From the IMG/VR virus record IMGVR_UViG_3300030109_002113, positions 1-29,069 of that record: a stretch of 29,069 nucleotides of DNA. The stretch is one strand, 5' to 3'. Shown piece after piece: positions 1 through 6,201 of the stretch. This DNA comes from a virus. The first letter of the stretch is position 1. Each line of letters starts with the position of its first letter. Below the pieces are notes generated by a model. The model was not told where the DNA came from. It was given only the letters and a program-made list of their open reading frames with translations, and searched no databases. Both the position numbers and the translations under genes were made by a program.

Positions 1-17
1 CCGAAAGGATGGCCCTT
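1..17 (-). terminator. Partial terminator hairpin cut by the window edge
   Basis: The + strand starts with ccgaaa followed by ggatggcc. The other two terminators here (11057-11083 and 20512-20531) both have ccgaaa as the + strand loop between their arms. This looks like the loop plus one arm of a third copy that would end the leftward lysis operon. The model predicts that ggccatcc and then an A-run lie just outside the window. Only one arm is visible, so this is inference. Confidence 0.35.
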
Positions 18-76
18 GTTGTAACAATTAAAAAATTATTTACGTTTTTTAGCTAAGTCACCCTCCAAAATTTCGG

Positions 77-292
77 TCACACACCCTCGCAGCATGGCGC
101 AATATTTAGACCACATGACATGCACTGTCCATGCCCATGCACCCATACAATTTGGGTAACTGCTCCGCACCATCCGCAATCTGCAAGTTTATCAACTGAA
201 GTAGAGCTGCGTTTCGCGAGCTCTTCGCCTGACCAATCCTGAGACAATTCGCGAATTGGCTCGCCTCCACTGCCAGAAATTTTTCCCTGCAT
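77..292 (-). CDS. Small zinc-ribbon protein overlapping the endolysin gene
   Basis: This is a 71-aa protein whose C-terminal half holds two Cys-x2-Cys knuckles (CGWC and CMSC), a WVHGHGQC stretch between them, and a terminal CC pair, which is a zinc-ribbon layout. It has no membrane segment. The function is unknown; it could bind nucleic acid or protein. The first ~33 codons lie in another frame inside the 3' end of the endolysin gene. I chose the ATG at 292 because an AGGAG sits 9 bases upstream; a TTG at 298 is too close to that site. The strong ribosome site inside a coding region and the intact cysteine spacing argue for a real gene. The WVHGHxQC...C...CC pattern resembles small zinc-ribbon hypothetical proteins I recall from phages and bacteria. 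Confidence 0.65.
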   Translation of the reverse strand: MQGKISGSGGEPIRELSQDWSGEELAKRSSTSVDKLADCGWCGAVTQIVWVHGHGQCMSCGLNIAPCCEGV

Positions 293-641
293 TTTCAATT
301 TCTCCTCTCACTATATTAGATCTCACAGAGCTCGCTCGAAAGTTTCCAGATCCAATGTTAAAACATAAACTGGTAAGAGCTCCCATCTGATTATCTGTCA
401 GATCCTCGGTGTATGGCGCAGTGAGTCGCGCCACCGATCGATATGCGATATTAACATCTCTACGCAATAATTCTGTCGCATGTGCTTCGGTAATTGCCGG
501 ATCAGATTTTTTAACGCGCTCACCATTAATCGCATATATCGCTCCAAATCCAATTGTCCAATAATTTCCACTACAAAGATAAGTTGTGAGGCTTAACCCC
601 TCATATTCTTTTATTAGATCCAGCGATTCATCATTAATCAT
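192..641 (-). CDS. Endolysin, GH24 lysozyme (muramidase)
   Basis: The 149-aa protein is a T4/P22-type lysozyme that cleaves the MurNAc-GlcNAc bond of peptidoglycan at lysis. The E-(8)-C-(5)-T catalytic spacing is visible: E14 in YEGLSL, C23 in YLCSG and T29 in WTIGFG. Many family members have Asp at the second position; the Cys form is known from phage P1 Lyz. The C-terminal FxxWxxA...GLVRRRARE segment is typical of the fold. There is no signal peptide or SAR segment, so it should be cytoplasmic and need the holin. The start overlaps the holin stop as ATGA. The last 101 bases also encode the zinc-ribbon gene in another frame. The length is normal for the single-domain family. Confidence 0.92.
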   Translation of the reverse strand: MINDESLDLIKEYEGLSLTTYLCSGNYWTIGFGAIYAINGERVKKSDPAITEAHATELLRRDVNIAYRSVARLTAPYTEDLTDNQMGALTSLCFNIGSGNFRASSVRSNIVRGEIENAGKNFWQWRRANSRIVSGLVRRRARETQLYFS

Positions 642-1096
642 TTACTCATCTTCTCAAGTGACCTATTGCCAAACCAAAAAGCGATAATAAGACTCAGCAG
701 CGATTGTAGCTCTTCGGAAAAAGCTGCCTCAATCGCATCGACCACGCCAGCTCCGCTGTTATAAATTGCTAACGCTGCAACAACCTCGAGGCCAACCCAA
801 GTGAACACAACTATATATGTAACGACAGGCCGAACGCTTGCCGACAACGTGGATGTCCAAGGAGCTGCCTTCTTCGCCATTTGCGCATCGTGTCGGTAAA
901 TGCTTTTCATCTGCTCTGCTTCGGCTTGCACCTTAGTTTCCTCAAGCCGAGCTGCACCGATCTTCGCTTGCACATCCCCTTGCGCCTTAATCATATTGAG
1001 CTCATGTGCTTGATCAGATTTTTGTGTCCAAAGTTTTACAAGGCTCGGCACAACAGAGCCCATGAGGCCAACAGCCCCTGACAAAAGTGATAACAT
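638..1096 (-). CDS. Holin, GTA-type 3TM family
   Basis: This 152-aa membrane protein should form the inner-membrane lesion that releases the endolysin. It has an N-terminal hydrophobic stretch (about residues 3-22), a charged Gln/Glu/Lys-rich helical middle (about 25-75), then two strong membrane segments (about 88-112 and 128-145) ending in AFWFGNRSLEK. The SxRPVVTY motif before the second segment and the FWFGxR ending are features I associate with the 3TM holin family of gene-transfer agents and alphaproteobacterial phages. The stop overlaps the endolysin start by 4 bases, which fits coupled translation. The assignment rests on these motifs and on the neighbour. Confidence 0.85.
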   Translation of the reverse strand: MLSLLSGAVGLMGSVVPSLVKLWTQKSDQAHELNMIKAQGDVQAKIGAARLEETKVQAEAEQMKSIYRHDAQMAKKAAPWTSTLSASVRPVVTYIVVFTWVGLEVVAALAIYNSGAGVVDAIEAAFSEELQSLLSLIIAFWFGNRSLEKMSK

Positions 1097-1105
1097 GATA
1101 TTTTC

Positions 1106-1270
1106 CTATTTGTTAAAAAGGTTACATGTGTCTGGATAATGAGTGCATTTGATTTCGCGTTCTTGCTGTTGCATGTCACGGTGCGTCCAAAACATTTTTG
1201 ACCAATCGACAGGCATGGTTGTTTTGCATGATGTTAAAATTAACAGCAAACAAACTAGTAATAATTTCAT
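1106..1270 (-). CDS. Small lipoprotein, candidate outer-membrane spanin subunit
   Basis: A 54-aa ORF begins with ATG at 1270, one base after the stop of the upstream TM/coiled-coil gene. It starts MKLLLVCLLLILTSC, a short positively charged and hydrophobic signal peptide ending in a lipobox (L12-T13-S14-C15). The mature part is about 40 residues, rich in Gln/Glu in the middle (residues ~33-40), with two more Cys near the end (C43 and C50). Its size, its lipobox, and its place directly after a single-TM coiled-coil protein and before holin and endolysin fit an o-spanin (Rz1-like). It is not proline-rich as many Rz1 proteins are, so it could instead be another phage lipoprotein, for example one acting in exclusion. 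Confidence 0.68.
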   Translation of the reverse strand: MKLLLVCLLLILTSCKTTMPVDWSKMFWTHRDMQQQEREIKCTHYPDTCNLFNK

Positions 1271-1271
1271 A

Positions 1272-1628
1272 TTAATTTTTTCCAATTACTGGATGTTTAG
1301 AATTATGAATTTCATTTAAATGATTAACTTGAGCTTGAAGAACTTTTAATTCAGCTTGGATTGTGGCTAACTCTCGATTTTTAGACTCAAGATTTGGAAC
1401 TGAATTAATTTCTTTTAACACTTCAATTTGACTTGCGAACACCATGCGCTGGCCTTCTGCATCATCAAGGCGGTCATCCCACGCTACTCGCTGTTTTTCA
1501 TACCTTTTTATAAAAGACTCAAAATCTTCCATAATTCTGCTAAGATTTGACTTAACTACTGCATAACCCGCAATGACAGTTGAGGCCATAATTGCCAGTT
1601 GCATTCCTAACTTGCCATCAATTTCCAT
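1272..1628 (-). CDS. Single-TM coiled-coil protein, candidate inner-membrane spanin
   Basis: The 118-aa protein has a hydrophobic segment at about residues 9-25 (LAIMASTVIAGYAVV), then a long charged region predicted to form coiled coil (about 30-108), and ends NSKHPVIGKN. This is the plan of Rz-type i-spanins: an N-terminal anchor and a periplasmic helical rod that pairs with an outer-membrane lipoprotein. The lipoprotein-like ORF follows after one base, which supports pairing. Positive charges are more frequent after the TM than before it, so the topology is not certain. A hemolysin/XhlA-like accessory membrane protein is the main alternative. Confidence 0.6.
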   Translation of the reverse strand: MEIDGKLGMQLAIMASTVIAGYAVVKSNLSRIMEDFESFIKRYEKQRVAWDDRLDDAEGQRMVFASQIEVLKEINSVPNLESKNRELATIQAELKVLQAQVNHLNEIHNSKHPVIGKN

Positions 1629-1630
1629 AT

Positions 1631-1855
1631 TTAATCATCCACTATAATTTTTACAGGGTATTGCTTTCCGTCAATTGTTTTTAAAAGCAGTTTCCCTTTG
1701 CGACATATCCATCTTTCTTTCCCACGCGGTGGGTCTGATCTTTCAATAATGCGTTTAGTTTTTAAACAATCACTAAGACTGTCTCGAGGAGTAAATTCAA
1801 GCAAGCTCCCAGCTGTTGTATACAGGTAAAGTACGAAACCAACAAATGTTTCCAT
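1631..1855 (-). CDS. Small hydrophobic N-terminus protein, unknown function
   Basis: I do not recognise a named function for this 74-aa protein. It begins METFVGFVLYLYTTAGSLLEF, which could be a weak membrane anchor or a beta-strand pair. It then has a basic, Cys-containing part (KTKRIIERSDPPRGKERWICRKGKLLLK). The ATG at 1855 is preferred because it lies one base after the previous stop; the longer in-frame reading overlaps the upstream coiled-coil gene by 35 bases. Its place between two TM/coiled-coil genes of the lysis island suggests an accessory role, which is inference only. Confidence 0.55.
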   Translation of the reverse strand: METFVGFVLYLYTTAGSLLEFTPRDSLSDCLKTKRIIERSDPPRGKERWICRKGKLLLKTIDGKQYPVKIIVDD

Positions 1856-1856
1856 T

Positions 1857-2279
1857 TTACTTACCGTTGATTTGTAGATGCCTTTGGGCATCCTTTAATT
1901 TTTCAACTGCGCTTCGTACTTCCATCATGTCAGTCTGCAATCGGGTAATGTTGACACTGTTGTTTGATCTGTCCTCAACCTTTGCTGTCAGCTTTTCTAA
2001 CTGACCGCTGATATGCTCAATCAGCATGAAGGCTTCTTTAACTGCTGGCGACTGAGGACGTTCAATGCGAAAGGTTGTGTTCTTATCAATGTCGAGCTTC
2101 AAGGATGCAACATGGCTGGCAATATCTCGCTCTTGCAAAGCAGCTTTTGTCGATAATTTATTAATCGATTCGATAATTTTTGCGTAGCCTAAAGCCCCGC
2201 AGCTCACAATTATCAATAGTGAAATTACGGTCTTCATAGGCATCTGCACGTTAGTGCTATCGCTTATCTTTGTGGTCAC
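1857..2279 (-). CDS. TM plus coiled-coil protein, unknown function
   Basis: This 140-aa protein has a membrane segment near the N-terminus (about residues 16-33, KTVISLLIIVSCGALGYA) and a long, mostly helical region with coiled-coil character at about 80-135. The segment TTFRIERPQSPAVKEAFMLIEHISGQLEKL resembles small proteins found near the tail and lysis genes of marine phages. I chose the GTG at 2279 because an AGGTGA sequence sits just upstream; ATGs at 2243 or 2237 have no visible ribosome site. It is one of four neighbouring genes with one TM and a coil, and could also be a spanin-like or inner-membrane accessory protein. Confidence 0.6.
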   Translation of the reverse strand: MTTKISDSTNVQMPMKTVISLLIIVSCGALGYAKIIESINKLSTKAALQERDIASHVASLKLDIDKNTTFRIERPQSPAVKEAFMLIEHISGQLEKLTAKVEDRSNNSVNITRLQTDMMEVRSAVEKLKDAQRHLQINGK

Positions 2280-2283
2280 AACG

Positions 2284-2829
2284 TCACCTAATCTTCGGAG
2301 CTGTGGATGCCCACCAGAGAAACCATGTCATTAAACCAACACAAACGAGAATGACAACAGCCTTACTGCCTTCAATCAAAACCTTATGCCAAAAAACACG
2401 ATCACGCTCTTTTTTTGTTTTTGCTGCTAGCCTTTGCTTTTCAATCCGCTCTGCTTTTTCTTTTTTGCGCTGCTCCCTTGTCTCTAGGATAACTGTCCAC
2501 GTTTTCTTTTCACCTTGAGCGACAGGCCACCGTTTATTAATTTCATTTTCAAGGTGTTTAAGTTCGACCTCCATTCTTTTTTGAGCATCAATTTCATTCA
2601 CAATAGTTGACAGGTCATCTTCCTCGCCACCGTCATGGGTACGTTGCTGAAGAATATTTTGGTTTTTTTCAGCTATTGTATCGGCTGGCTTTTCAGATCT
2701 GTTCTTTTCATGCGCCTCTTTTGCATGGAGCAGCGCATCCATAGATGACGCAATCGAGCTAATATCTTTAGCCCCTTTTAACACTAGTCTGGTGGCGCTG
2801 ATAGCAGCTGCTACAGTGACAGGATCCAT
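2284..2829 (-). CDS. Coiled-coil membrane protein with MDPVT N-terminus
   Basis: The 181-aa protein starts MDPVTVAAAISATRLVLKGAKDISS, has a highly charged helical middle (about residues 38-145), and ends in one strong membrane segment (about 152-174, AVVILVCVGLMTWFLWW). The MDPVTxA opening followed by Lys/Glu-rich coils is a pattern I recall from small proteins encoded near the tail genes of marine podoviruses; no function is established that I know of. Whether it belongs to the virion or to lysis cannot be told from sequence. The ATG at 2829 lies a few bases after the stop of the 28-aa membrane peptide. Confidence 0.62.
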   Translation of the reverse strand: MDPVTVAAAISATRLVLKGAKDISSIASSMDALLHAKEAHEKNRSEKPADTIAEKNQNILQQRTHDGGEEDDLSTIVNEIDAQKRMEVELKHLENEINKRWPVAQGEKKTWTVILETREQRKKEKAERIEKQRLAAKTKKERDRVFWHKVLIEGSKAVVILVCVGLMTWFLWWASTAPKIR

Positions 2830-2832
2830 TTT

Positions 2833-2919
2833 TTAAAAAGTTACCTGACTTGCAAGGATGAACCCAGCGAAAAACGCCAAGCACATTAACCCCCAGATTT
2901 TTAAATATTTGAATTCCAT
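2833..2919 (-). CDS. 28-aa single-TM peptide
   Basis: This very short ORF encodes a peptide opening MEFKYLKIWGLMCLAFFAGF. The start is basic (K4, K7) and residues 8-24 are almost entirely hydrophobic, so it looks like a one-pass membrane peptide. The ATG at 2919 lies one base after the stop of the upstream gene, AAGGG lies 7 bases before it, and the ORF fills the gap between its neighbours exactly. It may act as a holin accessory or antiholin, but that is inference. At this length the coding potential is not certain. Confidence 0.45.
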   Translation of the reverse strand: MEFKYLKIWGLMCLAFFAGFILASQVTF

Positions 2920-2920
2920 G

Positions 2921-3124
2921 TTATGCCCTTAAAACTAAAGTTGCTAACAGTAGAATGATTGCACCAGCTGCTGACATTAAGACTCTTTCAGTTCTTTTAA
3001 GCCGAGCGCAGATCATAGTATACCGTGATTCGCAGACGGCCTCATGTTTCAACAGGTGAGCCGAGAGCTTATTTAAATCTTTCGCGATTTGCGCTCCGTA
3101 GCTTTTGTTTAGTTGCGTAGCCAT
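2921..3124 (-). CDS. Small XhlA-like membrane protein
   Basis: This 67-aa protein has an N-terminal helical part with a HEAVCESRY motif (residues ~27-35), a basic stretch (CARLKRTER), and a C-terminal membrane segment (about 49-66, LMSAAGAIILLLATLVLRA). The plan of helix/coil then one C-terminal TM, and the HExxCxxR-type motif, resemble hemolysin XhlA-like proteins that sit beside holins. The ATG at 3124 overlaps the receptor-binding protein stop by one base (TAATG), so I prefer it to a longer in-frame start inside that gene. It opens the lysis island. Confidence 0.66.
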   Translation of the reverse strand: MATQLNKSYGAQIAKDLNKLSAHLLKHEAVCESRYTMICARLKRTERVLMSAAGAIILLLATLVLRA

Positions 3125-6100
3125 TATCTTGCCCTGTTGTTTGAAGAAAAGGCACTTTCTGCCCAGCAAGCATAAAGATACGTTTCACCGCTGGCATTAC
3201 ATTCACTGTCTGAGTTACGAATTTTAAAACCATTTGAAAAAATCGAAATCGCCCCACCTGAAGTACCTTCAACCTCAAGTGTATTTGCTCGTAAATACGC
3301 ATCTGCATCATTATAAGTTGAACGAGCATTATCATACATTCGCCAATTTCCAGTGCTGGTTAAATCGCGTATCAGTATGAAAAATGGTTTAAAACCTGTG
3401 TACACAAAGGCGCCATCTGTCGCATTTCCATTTCCAGAATATTTTCCAAAAGAGGAATGGCCCTCCACTTCACTCCATGCGTGACAAATTACAGGCTGAC
3501 TTGAAGGGTTGCTGTAGATGTGAGTGCCTACCCCTAGCACAGAAGTTGTTGGTAAACTTCCCCACTGGCGCAAATCACTAAAAATATTCGCGTCAGGGTC
3601 AGAGTCATTATTTAAAACTAAATAACGTCTATCTGGATTTGACATGTCCCTGTGCCAAACCATCCAAGCAGCAGCCGTATCTAAACGCCTCAACCAGTAC
3701 ATCGCTGGTTTAACCCCCAGCCCATGTTGTAAGGTTGATGCAGAGCCATTACCTGTAAACGATATTATTGAAAATCCCGCAGTTGCGTTTACACTTCGTT
3801 CAATATCTGTTGTCGATGAGTCAGAAGTTTTAGTCATACCTCCCGAAACTGTGGATGCAGAATTGCCCGCCCTCCAACATAGAGCCACATAATTCGCACC
3901 AGAATTATTGACGTTCGTATCTGTCCCTAGAGTAAATCCATTTGAGTTAAACGATTTTAACGTCTGTGCATCTGTTGATTGCGCTGGGCAACTTTCAATT
4001 GCAGCTGATTTTGTAACACCGCGAACAACATCGTAAATAAAATGATTTGTTGTTGCGTCCGTACTTTTAATCCATACAAAATCTGGCTGAAAATCTAAAG
4101 ACGTAATGGCTAATTCGCTTCCTGTACCTGCGTATTTTACAGCTGCGCAATGCTCCTTTGCATTGTCAACAGCACACGCTGTCATAGAAGATGTATTCAA
4201 CGTAGAAAATCCATTGGGTGGGGAGTATTTTAATCCATTCTGTCCTGTGTTTAAAATAGATGTATACGCTGCTCCATACCCAAGAACAGGCGTGTAGTCC
4301 GTATCTGTCAAATCCGTATATGCGGCATTGCTTCCAGCGGCTGGATCACCAGAATTTTGCCAAGTATTATTGATGCCCCACCAAATCTTATTGTTATCTA
4401 AATCTAGTGCTACTTGGAGAGTGTCATTAGCCCCGACTGCATTTCCATAAGATGTCCCCGAACCATCTTTCATTTTTTGTCCATTTGATGGATTATAGTA
4501 ATAAATTCCAGTAGAGTTTAAATTTGCAGACCTGTCTAAAGTTCCGTAATAACTGCCTTGGATAACACCAGTTGAACCACTTTGGTTTGTTTGATTAGTT
4601 AACTCCCAGTAAAATTTACCACTGGTTAATCGAGCAATAGAAAACTCAGCAGCATGGTCAGCTACATACACAGCTTTTAGATTGCCAGCAGAAAGTGTAA
4701 CATCACTGTTTCCGGCAATATTGACAGCCTCTGGGTTTATCCTTGCGTAGTTTCCTACCCCTGTTACTGTTTGAGTTAACTCTCCAAATCCTGTAGGTGC
4801 TGTTCCTGTCCATGAGCTTGAAGCAAACCTGAGTGTTCCAGTGCCACTTGCAGAACTATCACCTATAGCAACAAATAACCCTGACCCATCGTAACTGCGT
4901 CCGTTTGTCGTATTTGTAGGCATATTTGTTACGGCTGCATTTGTCGTTGTACCAGCAGCAATTTCACTTGCAGTTGCCGAGGATTGCCATGTACCATTTT
5001 TAGCAAACCACAAGTCACCGCCATTGGTCATATCAATAGCAACACCTATAACATCATTGGTTGTCCAAGTATCTCCATAAGCATCGCCACTACCAGCAGT
5101 AAGGGGATTTGCATACAATTTACCATTCGATTGATTATACAAAAAACCTTTGTTCGCACCGTTGCCACTTTCGTTATTTGCACAACTTCCTACAGCAACT
5201 CCTAAATACAATCCAGAAGACCCACCAGCTACAAATTCAAAATAAAACTTACCAGTAGAAGGAAGCGGAAAATTAACTTTGGTATTTGTGTCAACTCCAG
5301 CATCAGTACCTGTGTGGGTCAAATTTGCATTTGTTAAATTTATTGTAGAGTTTTTAGTTAATGGATTTAACGCTGGATACAAAGTAACGGCTTCGTCATC
5401 TTTGTTGGTACAGGTGTCAACAACAACACTATTTGTCCCTAAAGTAGATTTTGCTGTCCAATTGTTGCCTTCACCACTTGTATCAGTGCCGACATCTGAT
5501 CCTTGAAATTGTAATCGGAAACCATGATTGCCATAAGTAACTGATGGTTCTATTGGAACCCATATTCCTGTGCCTTCATTAACTTCGCCAAAAGAAGAAG
5601 GGGTTAAGGCCAAGCCGTCTACCCAAATGCAGTCTCCACCTAAAATAAAACCTGCTTCATTTCGAGAAGAGGTGCTAGAGTGGTTCATATCTGTCCCTAT
5701 TACTTGAGTGGTTGTTCCACTTGCATAAGCAAATCCTCGCATGACCTGATCTTGAACAGGCCAGTTAGCAGAGGATGTGTCCGTAATTTGTGTTCCATTT
5801 ACATAGAGCTTTATTCTATTTGTATCGGTGGCCTGTGTCGTATCAATGGAAACACAAAAATGGAAAAAACTGCTGGTATCGGTAAATTTTGGCGACCATG
5901 TTACATCGTCTTGACCAGCTGCAAGGTAAATATTTATTTGATCACTTGCATTAAAGGTGATTACATCATGCCCACCACTTCCACCAGCCGTACCATTGTT
6001 GGCACCAAATATACCTTGAGCTGCGGTTCCCAAAACAGTCCGTTTTATCCACGCACTAAATGTCCCCTTTGTAGCTAAAGTGGATGATCCAGATATGGCA

Positions 6101-6201
6101 CGTTGTAAATATTCGTCAGCAGATCGATTAAATGCAAGTGCATTAGAGATTGTGTAACTGCCATCTGCCGATGACAGCATTGTGATTGGAAATGTAAACA
6201 T
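3124..6201 (-). CDS. Large LamG/SPRY-type tail receptor-binding protein
   Basis: This 1025-aa protein is built of beta-rich modules, and I infer a role in host-surface binding. Residues ~25-215 look like a concanavalin/LamG-type domain (KGTFSAWIKR, RIKLYVNG, DGLALTPSSFGE). Two SPRY-like modules follow at ~285-465 and ~485-675, each with a GKFYxEx strand and a DLWFAKNGTWQ or KIWWGINNTWQ strand. Residues ~690-1020 carry three related repeats (FQPDFVWIKS, VKPAMYWLRR and FKPFFILIRD, each followed by a conserved D/H and R), which resemble the DUF7483-type C-terminal region of phage tail proteins. It starts at ATG 6201, sharing one base with the fibre stop. The codon and amino-acid pattern (Ser/Thr/Asn-rich) differs from the structural genes upstream, as expected of a fast-evolving module. 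Confidence 0.82.
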   Translation of the reverse strand: MFTFPITMLSSADGSYTISNALAFNRSADEYLQRAISGSSTLATKGTFSAWIKRTVLGTAAQGIFGANNGTAGGSGGHDVITFNASDQINIYLAAGQDDVTWSPKFTDTSSFFHFCVSIDTTQATDTNRIKLYVNGTQITDTSSANWPVQDQVMRGFAYASGTTTQVIGTDMNHSSTSSRNEAGFILGGDCIWVDGLALTPSSFGEVNEGTGIWVPIEPSVTYGNHGFRLQFQGSDVGTDTSGEGNNWTAKSTLGTNSVVVDTCTNKDDEAVTLYPALNPLTKNSTINLTNANLTHTGTDAGVDTNTKVNFPLPSTGKFYFEFVAGGSSGLYLGVAVGSCANNESGNGANKGFLYNQSNGKLYANPLTAGSGDAYGDTWTTNDVIGVAIDMTNGGDLWFAKNGTWQSSATASEIAAGTTTNAAVTNMPTNTTNGRSYDGSGLFVAIGDSSASGTGTLRFASSSWTGTAPTGFGELTQTVTGVGNYARINPEAVNIAGNSDVTLSAGNLKAVYVADHAAEFSIARLTSGKFYWELTNQTNQSGSTGVIQGSYYGTLDRSANLNSTGIYYYNPSNGQKMKDGSGTSYGNAVGANDTLQVALDLDNNKIWWGINNTWQNSGDPAAGSNAAYTDLTDTDYTPVLGYGAAYTSILNTGQNGLKYSPPNGFSTLNTSSMTACAVDNAKEHCAAVKYAGTGSELAITSLDFQPDFVWIKSTDATTNHFIYDVVRGVTKSAAIESCPAQSTDAQTLKSFNSNGFTLGTDTNVNNSGANYVALCWRAGNSASTVSGGMTKTSDSSTTDIERSVNATAGFSIISFTGNGSASTLQHGLGVKPAMYWLRRLDTAAAWMVWHRDMSNPDRRYLVLNNDSDPDANIFSDLRQWGSLPTTSVLGVGTHIYSNPSSQPVICHAWSEVEGHSSFGKYSGNGNATDGAFVYTGFKPFFILIRDLTSTGNWRMYDNARSTYNDADAYLRANTLEVEGTSGGAISIFSNGFKIRNSDSECNASGETYLYACWAESAFSSNNRAR

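Noticed and set aside
36-80. 14-codon ORF on the minus strand (GTG start, MTEILEGDLAKKRK) overlapping the zinc-ribbon stop as GTGA
   Set aside because: Too short to support, with a GTG start and no clear ribosome site; only the coupling pattern favours it.
5680-6078. 132-aa plus-strand ORF
   Set aside because: Antisense to the receptor-binding protein, with Cys/Ser-rich random-looking composition and no supporting signals.
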